From NCBI GenBank assembly GCA_009809945.1, contig WTPW01000146.1, positions 565,042 to 629,041 of the forward strand: a stretch of 64,000 bases of DNA, written 5' to 3'. The translations under genes were made by a program, and so were the position numbers. Below the pieces are notes generated by a model. The model was not told where the DNA came from. It made no database searches and saw nothing but the letters and a program-made list of their open reading frames with translations. The stretch's first letter is position 1, and the number at the start of each line of letters is the position of its first letter. This stretch comes from Gigaspora margarita (Eukaryota; Glomeromycota; Glomeromycetes; Diversisporales; Gigasporaceae). Shown piece by piece: positions 34,044-46,310 of this stretch.

Positions 34044-34612
34044 TGTCATGGTGGTAAACAGTATGTGGCATACTTGCTGAAAAATAAGATTATAAGCAAT
34101 CGATCGATTAACGTCTTGTGCATATGATGCACATGATCGATTGGGATTATGTATATGAGATCATTGAAATGATCAATTATGGGTGATCAGTAATTTAATA
34201 AATGCCGGGGTAAGTTACAGTAACAATTAAGGCATCATTAATAAGATCAATTGGTAGTACGTAGAAGTATACCAGCATGGGTAATCGATGCACATAAAAT
34301 ATGAGGTAATTATGAAGTAATAAATAAGGGACAATAGATCGTATGATCCATATTTGATGCAAGTAATATGAGTCAAATTAGACATATATAAGGAAGCGAT
34401 TAGAATCATTAGAGTTAAGAAAGTATTAGTTAGTTTTAGTTAGTATCGAATATCCCCTTTGTAATAAACCGCTTATATTAATAAACAAATAAAATAAATA
34501 GTAAACACTTGCCTTGTATATTGAGTTCAGTTCCCTTGGTGCCTAATTATTAGTACCTCTACTATCCAGATTAGACTTTTCTTTGACGAAAGTCATTGAT
34601 TAATCCACGACA
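34044..34612 (+). mobile_element. Solo LTR, 569 bp
   Basis: Begins TGTCATGG and ends CCACGACA, with a perfect 5-base duplication CTGTG (34039-34043, 34613-34617). A TATATAA box lies near 34386 and AATAAA at 34463-34468, so transcription would run on the plus strand. It lies in the gag of the gypsy element, so it is younger. It formed by recombination between the two LTRs of a lost element. Confidence 0.9.
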
Positions 34613-34617
34613 CTGTG

Positions 34618-35160
34618 CAAACTATTTACCTTCTAATATAGGGGTCCGAAATTGGTAATAAAAGTAGAACAGAAACTCCTATCTGCTGAGCAAGATTATT
34701 CTAAGCATTAATGTAATTGGGCTGTTCTTGATTTGCAGCCTACCAAGTAGCTATGGCCCTTTTTAAATAGGAAACAACAATAGGAATTCGTCAGTTATCA
34801 TTAATTAAATTAGTAGCAAAAGCTTTCTCAACTTTGTCGAGCCACATAAGGGAATCTTGGTCACTACTAGAAAAGTTAGGATAAGGAACTAAACTAAGTT
34901 TTCTATTAGGTGCATTATAATTTATTTGTGAGGCAGAAGCCACCTGTATCTGTTGTATTAATTGACTGATTTGGGCTTCAAGATTATCTAAAGCATTAGG
35001 TTGTTGAAGTACTAGAAAGGGGTTAGGTGGCTGCTGAAGCTGCTAAACTTGAGACTGTTGCAGTTGTAGCTACTGTAAAGGGTTTACTAGATTGGGTTAG
35101 AGGCCAGAATTGGCTAATATGGTGCTCATATTGGTTGCAGAATTTGACTATATTGAGCCA
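34618..35160 (-). pseudogene. gag: Gypsy gag, N-terminal part
   Basis: On the minus strand a Q/P/L-rich start (QLQQPPNPFLVLQQPN, near 35000-35050), then LEAQISQLIQQIQ, then DSLMWLDKVEKAFATN near 34815-34860 and IATWQAANQEQ near 34725-34765. This resembles the retrotransposon gag domain (W-x-F pattern). In-frame stops are present. The solo LTR at 34044-34612 splits it. Confidence 0.65.
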
Positions 35161-35264
35161 TGATCAATATCTAAGATAAGTTTTAAAATTATAAAAAATT
35201 CAAATTTAGCAAAATGCTTAAGTTCACTTTATTTATTCAAGGAAGGTCGAGTGGTTGGTTTCAA

Positions 35265-35285
35265 TTCCACACAACTAGAACCAAA
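35265..35285 (-). promoter_or_regulatory. Primer-binding region of the gypsy element
   Basis: Directly inside the 5' LTR the minus strand reads TTTGGTTCTAGTTGTGTGG, nearly the same as TTTGGTGCTAGTTGTGTGG at the matching place (52201-52219) of the other LTR element. The priming tRNA is not identified. Confidence 0.6.
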
Positions 35286-36741
35286 TGTTATATGGTGCTA
35301 GAAGTCTATACTCAACACATTTCAATTTTTAAATCACTATAGTTTTTTGTACAAGAGGTTTTTTAAAAAACTGACTAGTAACTTTATAAAGGAATATTAG
35401 TTCTATAACTATGCCAAAGATTTTTTTTGAAAACCTTCTGTATAAAAAGTTGATGCATTTTAAAGATTACTATTGTTTTATATGTAATTACTATGTATTT
35501 CAATTTTAATTAACTTTAAAGTACTATAACTTTTTATAACGGCAACATTTTAAAAATCTGACCAGTAACTTTGTTTGCTATGATAAGCTCTACAAGTTTG
35601 CCAAATAGCTTTTAAAAATATTGTTTCTATAAAAAGATGATGCATTTCAAAGTTATCCTATTTTATTGTCTAGTATAGGCTTCCAGCACTATAGTTGATT
35701 TGGGAGAGTGATAAAACAATATAGACAATAGTGCCAATTTAAACTCCAACTGATTACAAATAAGGGGTGTATAAATATAATAATATATAGATTACAGGTA
35801 TAATAAAGATCAAATCTACAATATGTAAAGGTCTAAGAGATGATCTATCACTAAATTATTACAATAATATAAAGACACTGACATGGTAATGATAATATAG
35901 GGATATCAATAAAATGATATCAATAAGAAGAATAATAAAATATGATATAAATGCAAGATAGAATCAAAATAGGTAGCATAAGATATATGGTAGACCGATA
36001 TTTGGTCAGATTTCAATCAGATGATGATTTATAGAATCAGGATATGTGTAATTAAAAAATTCTCATAGCAGTTGAATTTATTTGGGCAGAGTATTTAATA
36101 TCAAAAAAACTAACTAAGACTAGTGATGCTAAAGAAGGTGTTTTATAATATAACTATATCAACTAAACTTTATTATATACGAAGTTCAAAGAAACTAAAA
36201 TCATGTAATAAAGGATTAAAAAATTTTGTTATACAGAATTTGAGTTATAATAAGCCAATACAAAGTTACAAGTTAACTCAGACCATCAAATTGAGTTTTG
36301 CAAGGTTTATTAAGGTTAAAGTTGAATTTAAAAGATAAATATTATTTATTATTATTATAATATTATTGATTTTAGTAGATAGAAACTTGTATTTGCTTTA
36401 TTAAAATTTATAGGTCTTATATACATTTTTGAACTTTACTATGTATTCATGGAATTTACAATATCTCCGTAAAAAATTAAATGAATTCACAATTATTTTT
36501 ATAAACTCACAGTAGGTTTCGCAAATTCATAGATGACAAAATGTTTGAAGGCTTGAAACATTTGCATTTTTGCAAGAATTAGCATGTTTTAATAAATTGT
36601 ATATTCAAGCCACAAAGTCTTATCTAATTTTTCCTTTTGGTATAGTTGATTACAATACTAATAGATCAATAAAATGAATAATAAACACAAATAAAAATAA
36701 AAAAATAAAATAATTCTATATAAAAAAATTTATTTGTTACA
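35286..36741 (-). repeat. Gypsy 5' LTR, 1456 bp
   Basis: The plus strand reads TGTTATATGG at one end and TTTGTTACA at the other, so the TG...CA rule holds. The inner edge is next to the primer-binding region. Part of it (35697-36660) is repeated at 11577-17815. The outer flank falls in a ~95-bp monomer. Confidence 0.7.
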
Positions 36742-36870
36742 ATATCAATACCTAGCAAATGTTAATTCTAATTAATCCTATACTTTTTGTCACCTATATA
36801 GTCATTAAGACCTTTGCAGCATTTTTTACAATAAATCATGGTACATATTAATACCTAATCTATATAATTA
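36742..36870. repeat. Copy of the ~95-bp monomer
   Basis: It shares AATACCTAGCAAATGTTAAT, CTAATTAATCCTATAC and AATAAATCATGGTACATA with the array at 42895-43410. Confidence 0.65.
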
Positions 36871-36959
36871 AAACACAAACATCTGCAACAATGTGGCTTT
36901 GTCCCAAATAATTGTGCAACCTAGTCGAACTTAAGTTTCCTCATGATTTTACAGAATTG

Positions 36960-37140
36960 ATACCACTATGATTGAACTGTGAAAATTAAAACACAAATGT
37001 CGCTCTGTTCCACTGGCCAATCAAATATTCTAATGTGGTCACACCAAAATAGGGCTTATATCAGAGCACCGATGTCCGTCTATTCTACTGGTAATCAAGT
37101 ATTCCAATGTGATTACACCAAAATAAGGCTTATATCAATG
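36960..37140. repeat. Two-unit tandem repeat, ~75-80 bp
   Basis: Both units contain TCTRTTCYACTGG, AATCAARTATTC, AATGTGRTYACACC and RGGCTTATATCA. No gene is visible. DNA around it (36870-37629) is otherwise unremarkable, with a small AAGAACAAGTGCAAAT-type reiteration near 37306-37350. Confidence 0.7.
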
Positions 37141-37629
37141 TTTTTTTAACACCTTAAACAACTCCCTTAAAATCATGAAACATGAATTTTCCAAATTTGC
37201 TTCATTTATTTGATTGTCTTCAAACTGTTTTGAGCAAAAAAATAGCTAAAAAATGTCAATCAAATGTTTCACAAATTGGAAAGCATTTTGTATAATGGTC
37301 CCAAGTTTAAGAACAAGTGCAAATACAAGAACAAATGCAAACGCAAGAGCAAGAACTAAAACAATTGCTTTGCAATATATAAAAAAAATATATCATACTA
37401 TAAGGTGCATCATGTGCAAAAACATTAAAAGCTACGTTTTTGATGCCTGTTACACTTAAAACAGGTTTTATTCTATAAGCATTAAATAAATATAATATAA
37501 ATGTACCAGTATGTGCGTATGTACTAATGAGAAATTGCCAAAAAATTTGAGCAAGATGGCTTGAATATATCTTAAAATCACATTATCCTGAGCCTTAAAT
37601 AAATATTTATTCCCCGGCGGTTAATATTT

Positions 37630-38483
37630 ATACTTCTATACTATTTCTTCTTCAGATTTCAGATTCAGGCTGATCCAGAACTTTTATAATTCTTTTTGGT
37701 TATATATCTTTTTTTTTATTTTTTTAATAATATACGAATTTTAAACTATTTAAACAGTTACAAACAAAGAGTAAAAGTCACTGGCTAACAAAAAAAGAGA
37801 AAAAAGCAAAAGAGGGTTTGTAATTTGTAGTAAGCTAAACTTTATGAAATACATAGCTTTATTTTGAAAAAATAGTATCTTTATACAATCTATTAAAGAA
37901 GCATCGAGTGGCTCTTTTGATACCTATTACAATAAAATCATACTTCTATACTATTTTTTCTCCAGATTTCAGATTCAGGCTAATCCGGAATTTTCATAAT
38001 TCTTTTTGGATATATATCTTTTTTTTTATTTTTTTATTAATATACGAATTTTTAAACTATTTAAACAGTTACAAACAAAGAGGAAAAGTNNNNNNNNNNN
38101 NNNNNNNNNNNNNNNNNNNNNNNNNNNNNNNNNNNNNNNNNNNNNNNNNNNNNNNNNNNNNNNNNNNNNNNNNNNNNNNNNNNNNNNNNNNNNNNNNNNN
38201 NNNNNNNNNNNNNNNNNNNNNNNNNNNNNNNNNNNNNNNNNNNNNNNNNNNNNNNNNNNNNNNNNNNNNNNNNNNNNNNNNNNNNNNNNNNNNNNNNNNN
38301 NNNNNNNNNNNNNNNNNNNNNNNNNNNNNNNNNNNNNNNNNNNNNNNNNNNNNNNNGAGGGTTTGTAATTTGTAGTAAGCTAAACTTTATGAAATACATA
38401 GCTTCATTTTGAAAAAATAGTATCTTTATACTATCTTTTAAAGAAGCATCGAGTGGCTCTTTTGATACCTATTACACTAAAAT
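37630..38483. repeat. 310-bp tandem repeat interrupted by an N gap
   Basis: 37631-37940 matches 37941 onwards at an offset of 310 (TACTTCTATACTATTT, GATTTCAGATTCAGGCT). After the gap, 38357-38483 matches 37812-37938. The gap breaks a repeat unit. Confidence 0.82.
38090..38356. other. Assembly gap, 267 N
   Basis: Unresolved bases within the 310-bp repeat. Only about 33 bases are needed to join the flanks by the repeat register. Confidence 1.
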
Positions 38484-38649
38484 CAAGGTATGTTCTGCTT
38501 ATATCATAGTGTGGATCAATATTGTTCTGTCTGGTCAACATTTGCTTTTAATTATTTGTCTATGTATATATGTATAAAATTGTAAATATCGAGTTATAAT
38601 AATTAAAAAAAAATTTTTTTAAAACAAATTGTGTTCATAGCAGATTATT

Positions 38650-41600
38650 TAACTATATATTGTGGTTACCAGAATAATGAGTAAGTTCTGTAACAAAATT
38701 TTCACAGTAACACAATAGAAATCACAATAATTCCAATACAAACAAACTCAACCATAACTACATATTATGTATTAGTGGAATAGCGAGTAAGTTTTGTAAC
38801 ATAATATTTTACCACATACTATGATCACTGCAAAAGTGAGTACTGATGACTCACAATAGAAATCATGATTTTAATGCAATTTACAGTTACAACCAAATGC
38901 TATAGTCACTAGAATAGCAAGTTTTGTGACAGAATTTTCACATACTTCATGGTAGAAACATGATGATTCTAATACAAACTAACTCACAGACAGTGTTATT
39001 AGAATAGTAAGTAAGTTATATAACAATTTTACGCTAACTCACAATAGAAATTACAATAACTTTATTACAAACTAACTCAATCTTAACTATGAAGAAACCA
39101 TGATAATTTTAATGCAACAAACTCAACCTTACTTATACTATATTTACTAGAATAGCACAATAATTCTTATGCAAACCAATTTGATTTTATCCACATATTG
39201 TAATTACCAGAATAGCAAAATGATAATTTCAATACAAATTTACTTAATTTTCATCACTATATAACATATTAGAAGGTCATATAACAGAATTTTTTACAAT
39301 AACATATAATAGGAATTATGATAATTTTATGCAAACTAACTCAACCTTAATTATATACTATACATTATTGAAATTTTTTACAGTGGCTCATTATAGAAGT
39401 TACTATAAATTTAATGCAAACCAACTCAATTTAACCAATACTGTAGTTACCAGTTAGAAAGTTCTATAACAGAATTTTTACAGTAATATTGAAAACATGA
39501 TAATTCAATGCAAACTAACTCAATCTTAACCACACACTATGGTTACCGGAGTTGTAAGGTTTGTAATAGAATTTTTTATAGTAAATGTAAAAAAAATTAC
39601 AATAATTTCAATACAAACTATGTATTAATGGAATAGTAATTTTATAACAATTTTTCAATAACTCACAATAAATCTTATAATAATTTCAATGCAAATTAAA
39701 CTTTAATTACATACCATGGTCATTGAATAGCAAGTAAGTGCAATAACAAAACTTTTATAGCATTATATGATAGAATTGCAATAATTCTAATGTAAACTAA
39801 CTCAATTTAACCACAAACTGTGGTTACAAGAATAGAAAATAAGATTTGTAACTGAATTTTTTATAGTAACTTTCTACAGAGATTACCATAATTCCAATTC
39901 AAACTAATTTACTTTAACTATGATAATTCAATACAAAATAAACTGTATACTGTTATCAAAAGAATAGTGAATTCTGTAACAAATTCTTTTATAGTAGAAG
40001 TAATGACAAACTTACTTGATTTCAAGCACATATTTCTAGAATAGAAGTTTTATAATATAATTTTTTTATAGTAACTTATAATAACCTCATGATAATTCAA
40101 TATAAATTAACTCAACCTTATTACTATATGCTGCATTATTGAGTAAGTTATATAATGAAATTGTTTACAATATCTTATTTCTTATAGTAAAGTTAGAATA
40201 ATTCAAATACAAACTAACTTAACTGCATTTGTGTTACTAGAATAGCAAGTAAATTTTAAAATAGAATTTTTACAGTAATACAATAGATTTTATGATACTT
40301 CTAATACAAACTAACTCAAATTTAACTACATAATATAGTTATCAAGTAATTTCTATAACAGTATTTTTACAGTAACTCATGATAAAATTACAATAATTAA
40401 ATGCAACCTACCTCAATCTTAACCAAATATTATGCCCATAGCAAATAATCCTATAACAGAATTTTTTAGTAACTCTCAGCAAAAATTTTAATAATTTTGA
40501 TAAAACTACCTCAATTTTAGCTTTTATAAAAATTATATAAAAATACAATAATTCCAATGCAAATTATTTAAATCTTAATTACATACTGTGAATATAAAAT
40601 AACGGTTTTACTAAAGCACACCACTGGCGTTCAACGCCAGTGTCGGAAATTAGATCGGAACATCATCGGAAAGTAGGTCGGAAAATCATGTGACTATATA
40701 AAATCAACAATCTACCTCACCCACGTGATTATTGACCAATAAAAGATCATAATTTGGTATAACGTAACACAATCAGGAAAATTCAAAACAAACGTCTTAA
40801 AACGTTTCTTTTGTCAAAAAAAGCTCATTTCTCAAAAGTTTGCATAAGAAACCACTTTTTTTAACTAAAAAAAGTTTTTCTTGAGCGATTTTACTATATA
40901 ATAACCTAAACCCAAACCTTAACTGAGCACTCACCCTAACCCTAACCTAACATAAACGAACTTGAAAGAATTTTGGTACTGATCACGTGGGGGTGAATTT
41001 TTGATGGCGATACTGGGGTAGATATCTAATTTCCGATACTGGCGTTGAACGCCAGTGGTGTAATTTAGTAAAACTGTAAAATAACAAGTATGTACTATAA
41101 CAGAATTTTACAATACTTCTAATGCAAAACAACTCAACCTTAAATGCATACTATGGTCATTGGAATAGTAAGTAAATTTTGCAATAATTTTTTTAAGTAG
41201 CTCAACAGTTGCAATTAATATAGTTCTAATACAAACTAACTCAATCTAAACTAATATAAATCATAACTGCATGCTATAGTCACCATAATAGGATTCTGTA
41301 GATGAATTTTTTAACTTATAGCAGAAATTACAAACTAATTTGACCTAATTATATATTGTAGTCCAAAGTAGCTAACAAAATTTTTACAGTAACTTAATAA
41401 TAATTTAATGCAAACTAGCTCAACCACTTTATACTGCAGTAGTAGAAATTTTTTTATAGTAGCTTATGATAGAAATTATAATAATTCTAATACAAACCAA
41501 CTCAACCTTATATTACTGAAATAATCAATAAGTTCTATAACATACCATTTTATGATAACTCATAATAAAAATCACAATTATTCTGATGCAAACTAAACCA

Positions 41601-41860
41601 ACCTTGTGTTATTACAAAATTTTTTAAGTAGCTGATGATATAAATTATGATAATTTTATTATGAACTTAACCTCTGTGTGTTCTGCATTAGCAAGTAAGT
41701 TTTTAGGCAGAATTTTTGCAGCAAATCTTAATAGAAACTATGATAATTCTAATTCAAATTATCTCAATCATATACTACAGGTACCCAATTTGTTTGGTCA
41801 CTTATTTTCTAATAACCATAGTAACTTGATTCCAAAATCACTCAAGTAACTTAATTTAAA
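38650..41860. repeat. Satellite-like array of ~100-bp degenerate monomers
   Basis: About 28 units can be followed by the recurring blocks CAAACTAACTCAACC, TACTATGGTTAC, AATAGCAAGTAAGTT, CTGTAACAGAATTTT and CAGTAACTCATAATAG, spaced about 85-110 bases. Monomers are strongly diverged. One hAT MITE (40603-41076) interrupts it. No frame is conserved between units. Confidence 0.85.
40603..41076. mobile_element. hAT-type MITE with a 19-base palindrome in each TIR
   Basis: The ends GGTTTTACTAAA and TTTAGTAAAACTG are flanked by an 8-base duplication TAAAATAA (40595-40602, 41077-41084). Each TIR holds ACTGGCGTTCAACGCCAGT, then a TCGGAAATTAGAT-like block. The middle has TCACCCTAACCCTAACC (40930-40950). 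It splits the satellite array. Confidence 0.87.
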
Positions 41861-42131
41861 TAGTATAAACAAGAAAATACATACAATCAAACATGATACT
41901 ATCAGATCAATAGTATAACAATAAATAAAAATCTTATAAAGGCTAAAATAGCAGATTGGACATTTTGTCCAATAAGTCATCTGATCTCGCAATAATGATT
42001 ACTTTGTCACTTCATTGACAAGCGCTCAAAAAGAAATTAATAAAAAGGTTGGTAATCTCTGATTTCTTAAAGCTACTCCTGATTAAATTTTATATCATAG
42101 TATCGAAGTAGTTTGAAAAATTAATAATCTA
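41861..42131. other. AT-rich DNA without a gene
   Basis: No repeat, element end or coding frame is supported here. Confidence 0.4.
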
Positions 42132-42135
42132 TTAA

Positions 42136-42632
42136 GGGTAGAGGGTATGTAGATCATTTCTATTAATAAACTAGTTACTAAAAATTTTATATTTAATAAT
42201 AAAGAAATTTTTTATTAAGTAACCATATTAAATTTTTAAATAAAATTGTAGAGGAGGTTTTTCTGATTCTAATGGTGGTTGAATCATTAAAATTGGCCCA
42301 GTAGAACATAAGATACAGCTATTTTTATCTTTGCGACCCTATTTTACTTATTGTTTACACGTGATTTGATTGGCCAATTTGTGTGGCTCTCGCAGAATAG
42401 ACCCTGGCTATCGCAACAGTTGTTACTATAAAAACTTTATCAAATTTTATTCAAAATTAATGAAATTTTTAAGATATGTGTAATTTTTTATTACGAACAA
42501 TTTTACTTAGTACATAAATATCAATTTATTTAGTAAAAAAATAACTTTTATATATAGCAACTTCTAATTTCGCAGTAAAAATATTTTTTGTCACTCGTTT
42601 ATTAATAGAAATGATCTACATACCCTCTACCC
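42136..42632. mobile_element. TTAA-flanked TIR element, 497 bp
   Basis: The TIRs GGGTAGAGGGTATGTAGATC and inverse, extended by ATTTCTATTAATA, are flanked by TTAA on both sides (42132-42135, 42633-42636). Same family as 26875-28421. Confidence 0.85.
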
Positions 42633-42894
42633 TTAATTAAATGATTTCATTTCTTCTTTTTTATTAATTGCAATATTCAAAGAATTTTGCAATAATTTAT
42701 AAATTATTATTTGTAAGTAATTGAAGTAAATATGTAACTAACTAAATAAGAGACTAACTAAAAAATGTGAACAACTTAATACCTTTTGCACAATTCTTGG
42801 TTGGTAAATTTTTAATTATTTTTATTCATTGAGATTTAGTCAATGAGTACAAGTACCTAAAAGCATTGCGTAAGCAATGCGAGACAAGCTAGTG

Positions 42895-43411
42895 ATCATT
42901 AATTCTAATTAATCACATACTTTTTGTCTACTCTATAGTGCATAAGTTCCTTGTATCAATAAATCATTGTACATATCAATACTTAACATATATTAATTCT
43001 AATTAATCTTATATTTTTTATCCCCTCTACTAGCATAAGTTATTTGCAACATTTTTTTAAATAAATCATTGTACATACCAATACCTAGCAAATATTAATT
43101 CCAATTAATCCCATACCTTTTATTTCTGTACAGCATGTAAGACATTTTTTTACAATAAATCATTGTATATATTAATATCTAATAAACATAATTCTAATTA
43201 ATCCCATACTTTTTGTTCTCTCTATAGTGAGTAAGTTCTTTGTATATTTTTTTACAATAAATCATTGCACATATCAATATCTAATAATGTTAATTCTAAT
43301 TAATTCCATATCTTTTGTTTCTATACAGCATATAAGGCATTTTTTTTACAATAAATCATTGTACATATCAACATTAATTCTAAATAATCCCATACTTATT
43401 GTTATTATAGC
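42895..43411. repeat. Tandem array of ~95-bp monomers
   Basis: Six units start near 42899, 42993, 43094, 43189, 43290 and 43373, each with TTAATTCTAATTAATCCCAT, a TTTTGT-CTCTATAG block and ACAATAAATCATTGTACATA. The last unit is split by the hAT element at 43412 and resumes at 43927. Single copies occur at 11440 and 36742. Confidence 0.85.
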
Positions 43412-43926
43412 ATGGGATGGTAAATGATCTAAAATGACCAAATGATCCAAATGACTAATAACTATTATTTCATATTCAAATAACCTATAGAAGGTTATTT
43501 TACATTTGTTAACTGATAATCTAATGCCATTTAGCCAATCAAAATTGATTATTAAACAAAAAGTAGCTTTATAAATCGTAGAAGTCAAAACTTTACTATA
43601 TTAATTGGTATTTATATCTTAAGTAAAGTTGTTCTAAAGAATAGTATAATAAAAACTTATCTGAATTATATAAAAATTTTGATACAGCATATGCAATTTG
43701 TTCTTCTGAACAACTTTACTTAAGATGTAAATATCCATCAATGTAAAGTTTTGATTTTTATATGTAGTTACTATTATTAATAACTTTTTATATTAACTAT
43801 CTAACTAATAAAATTGCTTTCTATGCAAATAACCCAAATGACCAATAACCAAATGACCTAGGTCATATAGCCAAATAACTAGATCATTTAAATTTGAGCA
43901 AATGTACATGTCATTTACTATTCCTG
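43412..43926. mobile_element. hAT-like MITE with inner palindrome
   Basis: The ends ATGGGATGGTAAATGA and TCATTTACTATTCCT sit between ATTATAGC and GTTACAGC, an imperfect 8-base duplication. Flanking DNA is one split ~95-bp monomer, supporting insertion. AAATGACC and AAATGATC words recur near both ends. An inner palindrome (about 43560-43765) contains AAGTAAAGTTGTTC in inverted arms. Confidence 0.72.
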
Positions 43927-44000
43927 TTACAGCTAGTATGAAGTTTTTTGTATTGCAGTACTATTGCAGTGAATTACTATACAATCAATACACTAAAAAT

Positions 44001-44867
44001 CAGTGTTGGAATGAATGGAATTCAGACAATAGAAATCTGTCTAAATTCTATTGTCTGAATGTCTGATCAAAAGCAATGGACACAGAATTGGACCAGAGTT
44101 GGAATTCAGACAACTATTGTAAAAAAAAAGGTTTCTGGTTGATTATCTCATATTGGAAATTTTAATTCCAATAATTTTTATAAGCTTAAGCTTACATTCA
44201 TATAAGAAACCTGTTTGCACCAGTTATTTAAGAGTCATTCAAAAATAATAAAATGACCAGATTATTTACTATCTATGTACATATGTATATACAGAAAATA
44301 AAACTAGTCTAATGCTTTCCATTAGGTACACAAACAATAACCCATAATATATACTTATTATTAACTAGCTAGTTCAATTTAGTGTTGAATTTTTTTTCTT
44401 TCAATTTTTTTTAAAAAAACAAAAACAGAAATAAGCTAAGTAAATTTAATATTTGAATTAATTAGTTTAATTTGACAAATAATGATCTAAAATTTTTTTT
44501 GTAGAAATATAGGTTTTAATATATATGCATCATTCAATTTATGAACCATAAATTATTAGCTATCAATAAAAATAATAAAATATATTAAAATTCTTGAATA
44601 ATTTGTTGCACAAAACCATAGACACAATAGGTTTATATTGCATGAGTACATCTTCAAATATATGTACTAACACTAGGAGATTTTACAATTTGTATTTAAA
44701 CATATTGGACATTGGAAAACTGTCTGAATTGATCTATGCAAAAGTAATGGACTTTGTTCTATGCCAACTAAAGCTGCACCTCATAGAACATTGGACATTG
44801 TATAGGACAAATTGGAAATGTCCAATATCCAGTAAAAATTTACAGATATATAGCTTGCCCAACCCTG
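44001..44867. mobile_element. hAT-type non-autonomous element, 867 bp
   Basis: Begins CAGTGTTGGAATGAATGG and ends CTTGCCCAACCCTG, flanked by a perfect 8-base duplication CTAAAAAT (43993-44000, 44868-44875). The open frame 44594-44902 crosses its right end and is not a gene. Confidence 0.85.
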
Positions 44868-45211
44868 CTAAAAATAATTCTAATTGTAATTATTTCAATT
44901 AATACTATAAAGTAATAATAGGACCTCAGACATCTCTCATATAGGTCATAACTGGATTTTGGCTGATTTTAATCTAATTTGCTAAAAATAACAAAATCTA
45001 GGTACTTTAATAACTTCTAATCCAGTAATCATAATTGAATAACCTTTTTTTGTTAGATGCGCCTCACTGAGAGCTTCATTTTAAAAAAGTTCATTCAAAT
45101 TGGACCACTGAATGCCAAGATAATTGCCAAAAACTGTTTTTTGCTTCTCAAATTTTAGGTGTTTTTGCTGAAAAATTTCAGGTATAACCTCTATACTAGA
45201 TGTTTGGGTTC

Positions 45212-46002
45212 TGTAATAATACACAAATTTATATTGATCTTATGATTCTGTGATTAGATTTTTATAATTTGGGCTTATTAGAATCCTCTCTTTGAGAGAA
45301 TTATTTTGATAGTTAAATCATCTAAATTGGACCAGTTAATCAAAAGTTATTTACTATTAAATATTATATATAATATAATAAATAACTTTTGATCTATTAG
45401 CCCAATTTGGATGATTTAGCTACCAAAATGATCCCCTCAAAGAGAGGATTCTAACAAGTTCAAAATCACAAGAATTTAATTACAGAATCATAAAATTGTT
45501 ATTGATATATGCATTATTAATTTAATAAATATTATATATAGTAATAATACACAAATCTATATCAATCTTATGATCCTGTGATTAGATTCTTGTGATTTTG
45601 GGCTTGTTAGAATCCTATCTTTGAGGGGATCATTTGTAGTTAAATTATCCAAATTGGACCAGTAGATCAAAAATTATTTATTATATTATATGTAATAGTA
45701 AATAACTTTTGATTTACTGGTCCAATTTAGATGATTAACTACCAAAATGATTCTAACAAAGAAGGATTCTAACAAGTCCAAAATTGCAAAAATCCAATTA
45801 CAGGATTATAAGATTGATATAGTTTTGTATATTATTACTATATTGTATTTATTAAATAAATACTATATAGTAATAATACACAAATCTATATCGATCTTGT
45901 GATTAGATTTCTGTGATTTTGGACATGTTAGAATCCTCTCTTTGTAAGGAACATTTTGGTAGCTAAATTGTCCAAATTGGACCAGTAGATCAAAAGTTAT
46001 TA
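45212..46002. repeat. Array of five alternately inverted ~145-bp units
   Basis: Units at about 45212-45350, 45541-45685 and 45872-46000 are forward (TAATACACAAATCTATAT, GATTAGATT, TTAGAATCCTCTCTTTGAG, CCAAATTGGACCAGTAGATC). Those at 45370-45525 and 45690-45832 are their reverse complements. The result is serial hairpins. Confidence 0.85.
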
Positions 46003-46139
46003 GCTATTAAAGTTTATAAATATTTTTAATAATAATTTAATATATACAAAATTTGATTAGCTATTAAACTAGTCAAGTAGAAGGGGTAGGCTATATAGTA
46101 AATAGAAATCAGGTAATTTCTGGCACTTCCTCCTTAGGT

Positions 46140-46310
46140 TTTTAGTTTTTTAAATTTATAGTAGGTTTTAAGTTTTTAGGTTTGAACCAGGGTCAAAAAC
46201 CAGATTCAGAACCAGGTTTTGGAACCAGGTTTTGGAACTTTTAAAACCAGGTTTTTGAAATAAACCCTAAAGGTTCAAATCAAAAAATGAACCTAAGCCA
46301 ATCTAACTAT
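46140..46310. repeat. Minisatellite of GAACCAGGTTTTG units inside a small inverted repeat
   Basis: Three to four units of AACCAGGTTTTGGAAC lie at 46195-46255. The flanks AGGTTTGAACC and GGTTCAAATC / GAACCTAAG are inverted. Confidence 0.6.

Larger units (their letters stand above)
23340..36741 (-). mobile_element. Ty3/gypsy LTR retrotransposon, minus strand, heavily decayed and split
   Basis: Reading leftward: 5' LTR (35286-36741), primer-binding region, gag (about 35160-33000), protease (30520-30030), RT, RNase H, integrase (25640-24790), polypurine tract and a truncated 3' LTR (about 23340-23442). Integrase after RNase H is the Ty3/gypsy order. Insertions inside are a solo LTR, an R1 copy with its own MITE, a 1.55-kb TTAA element with a nested MITE, and a 300-bp MITE. 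Every coding domain has stops or frameshifts. Confidence 0.82.

Noticed and set aside
38650..41860. CRISPR array
   Set aside because: Units are ~100 bp, diverged along their whole length, without constant repeats and unique spacers; the context is eukaryotic.
43346..43588. Minus-strand 80-codon frame
   Set aside because: It spans the boundary between a tandem array and a hAT-like element, so it is not one coding unit.
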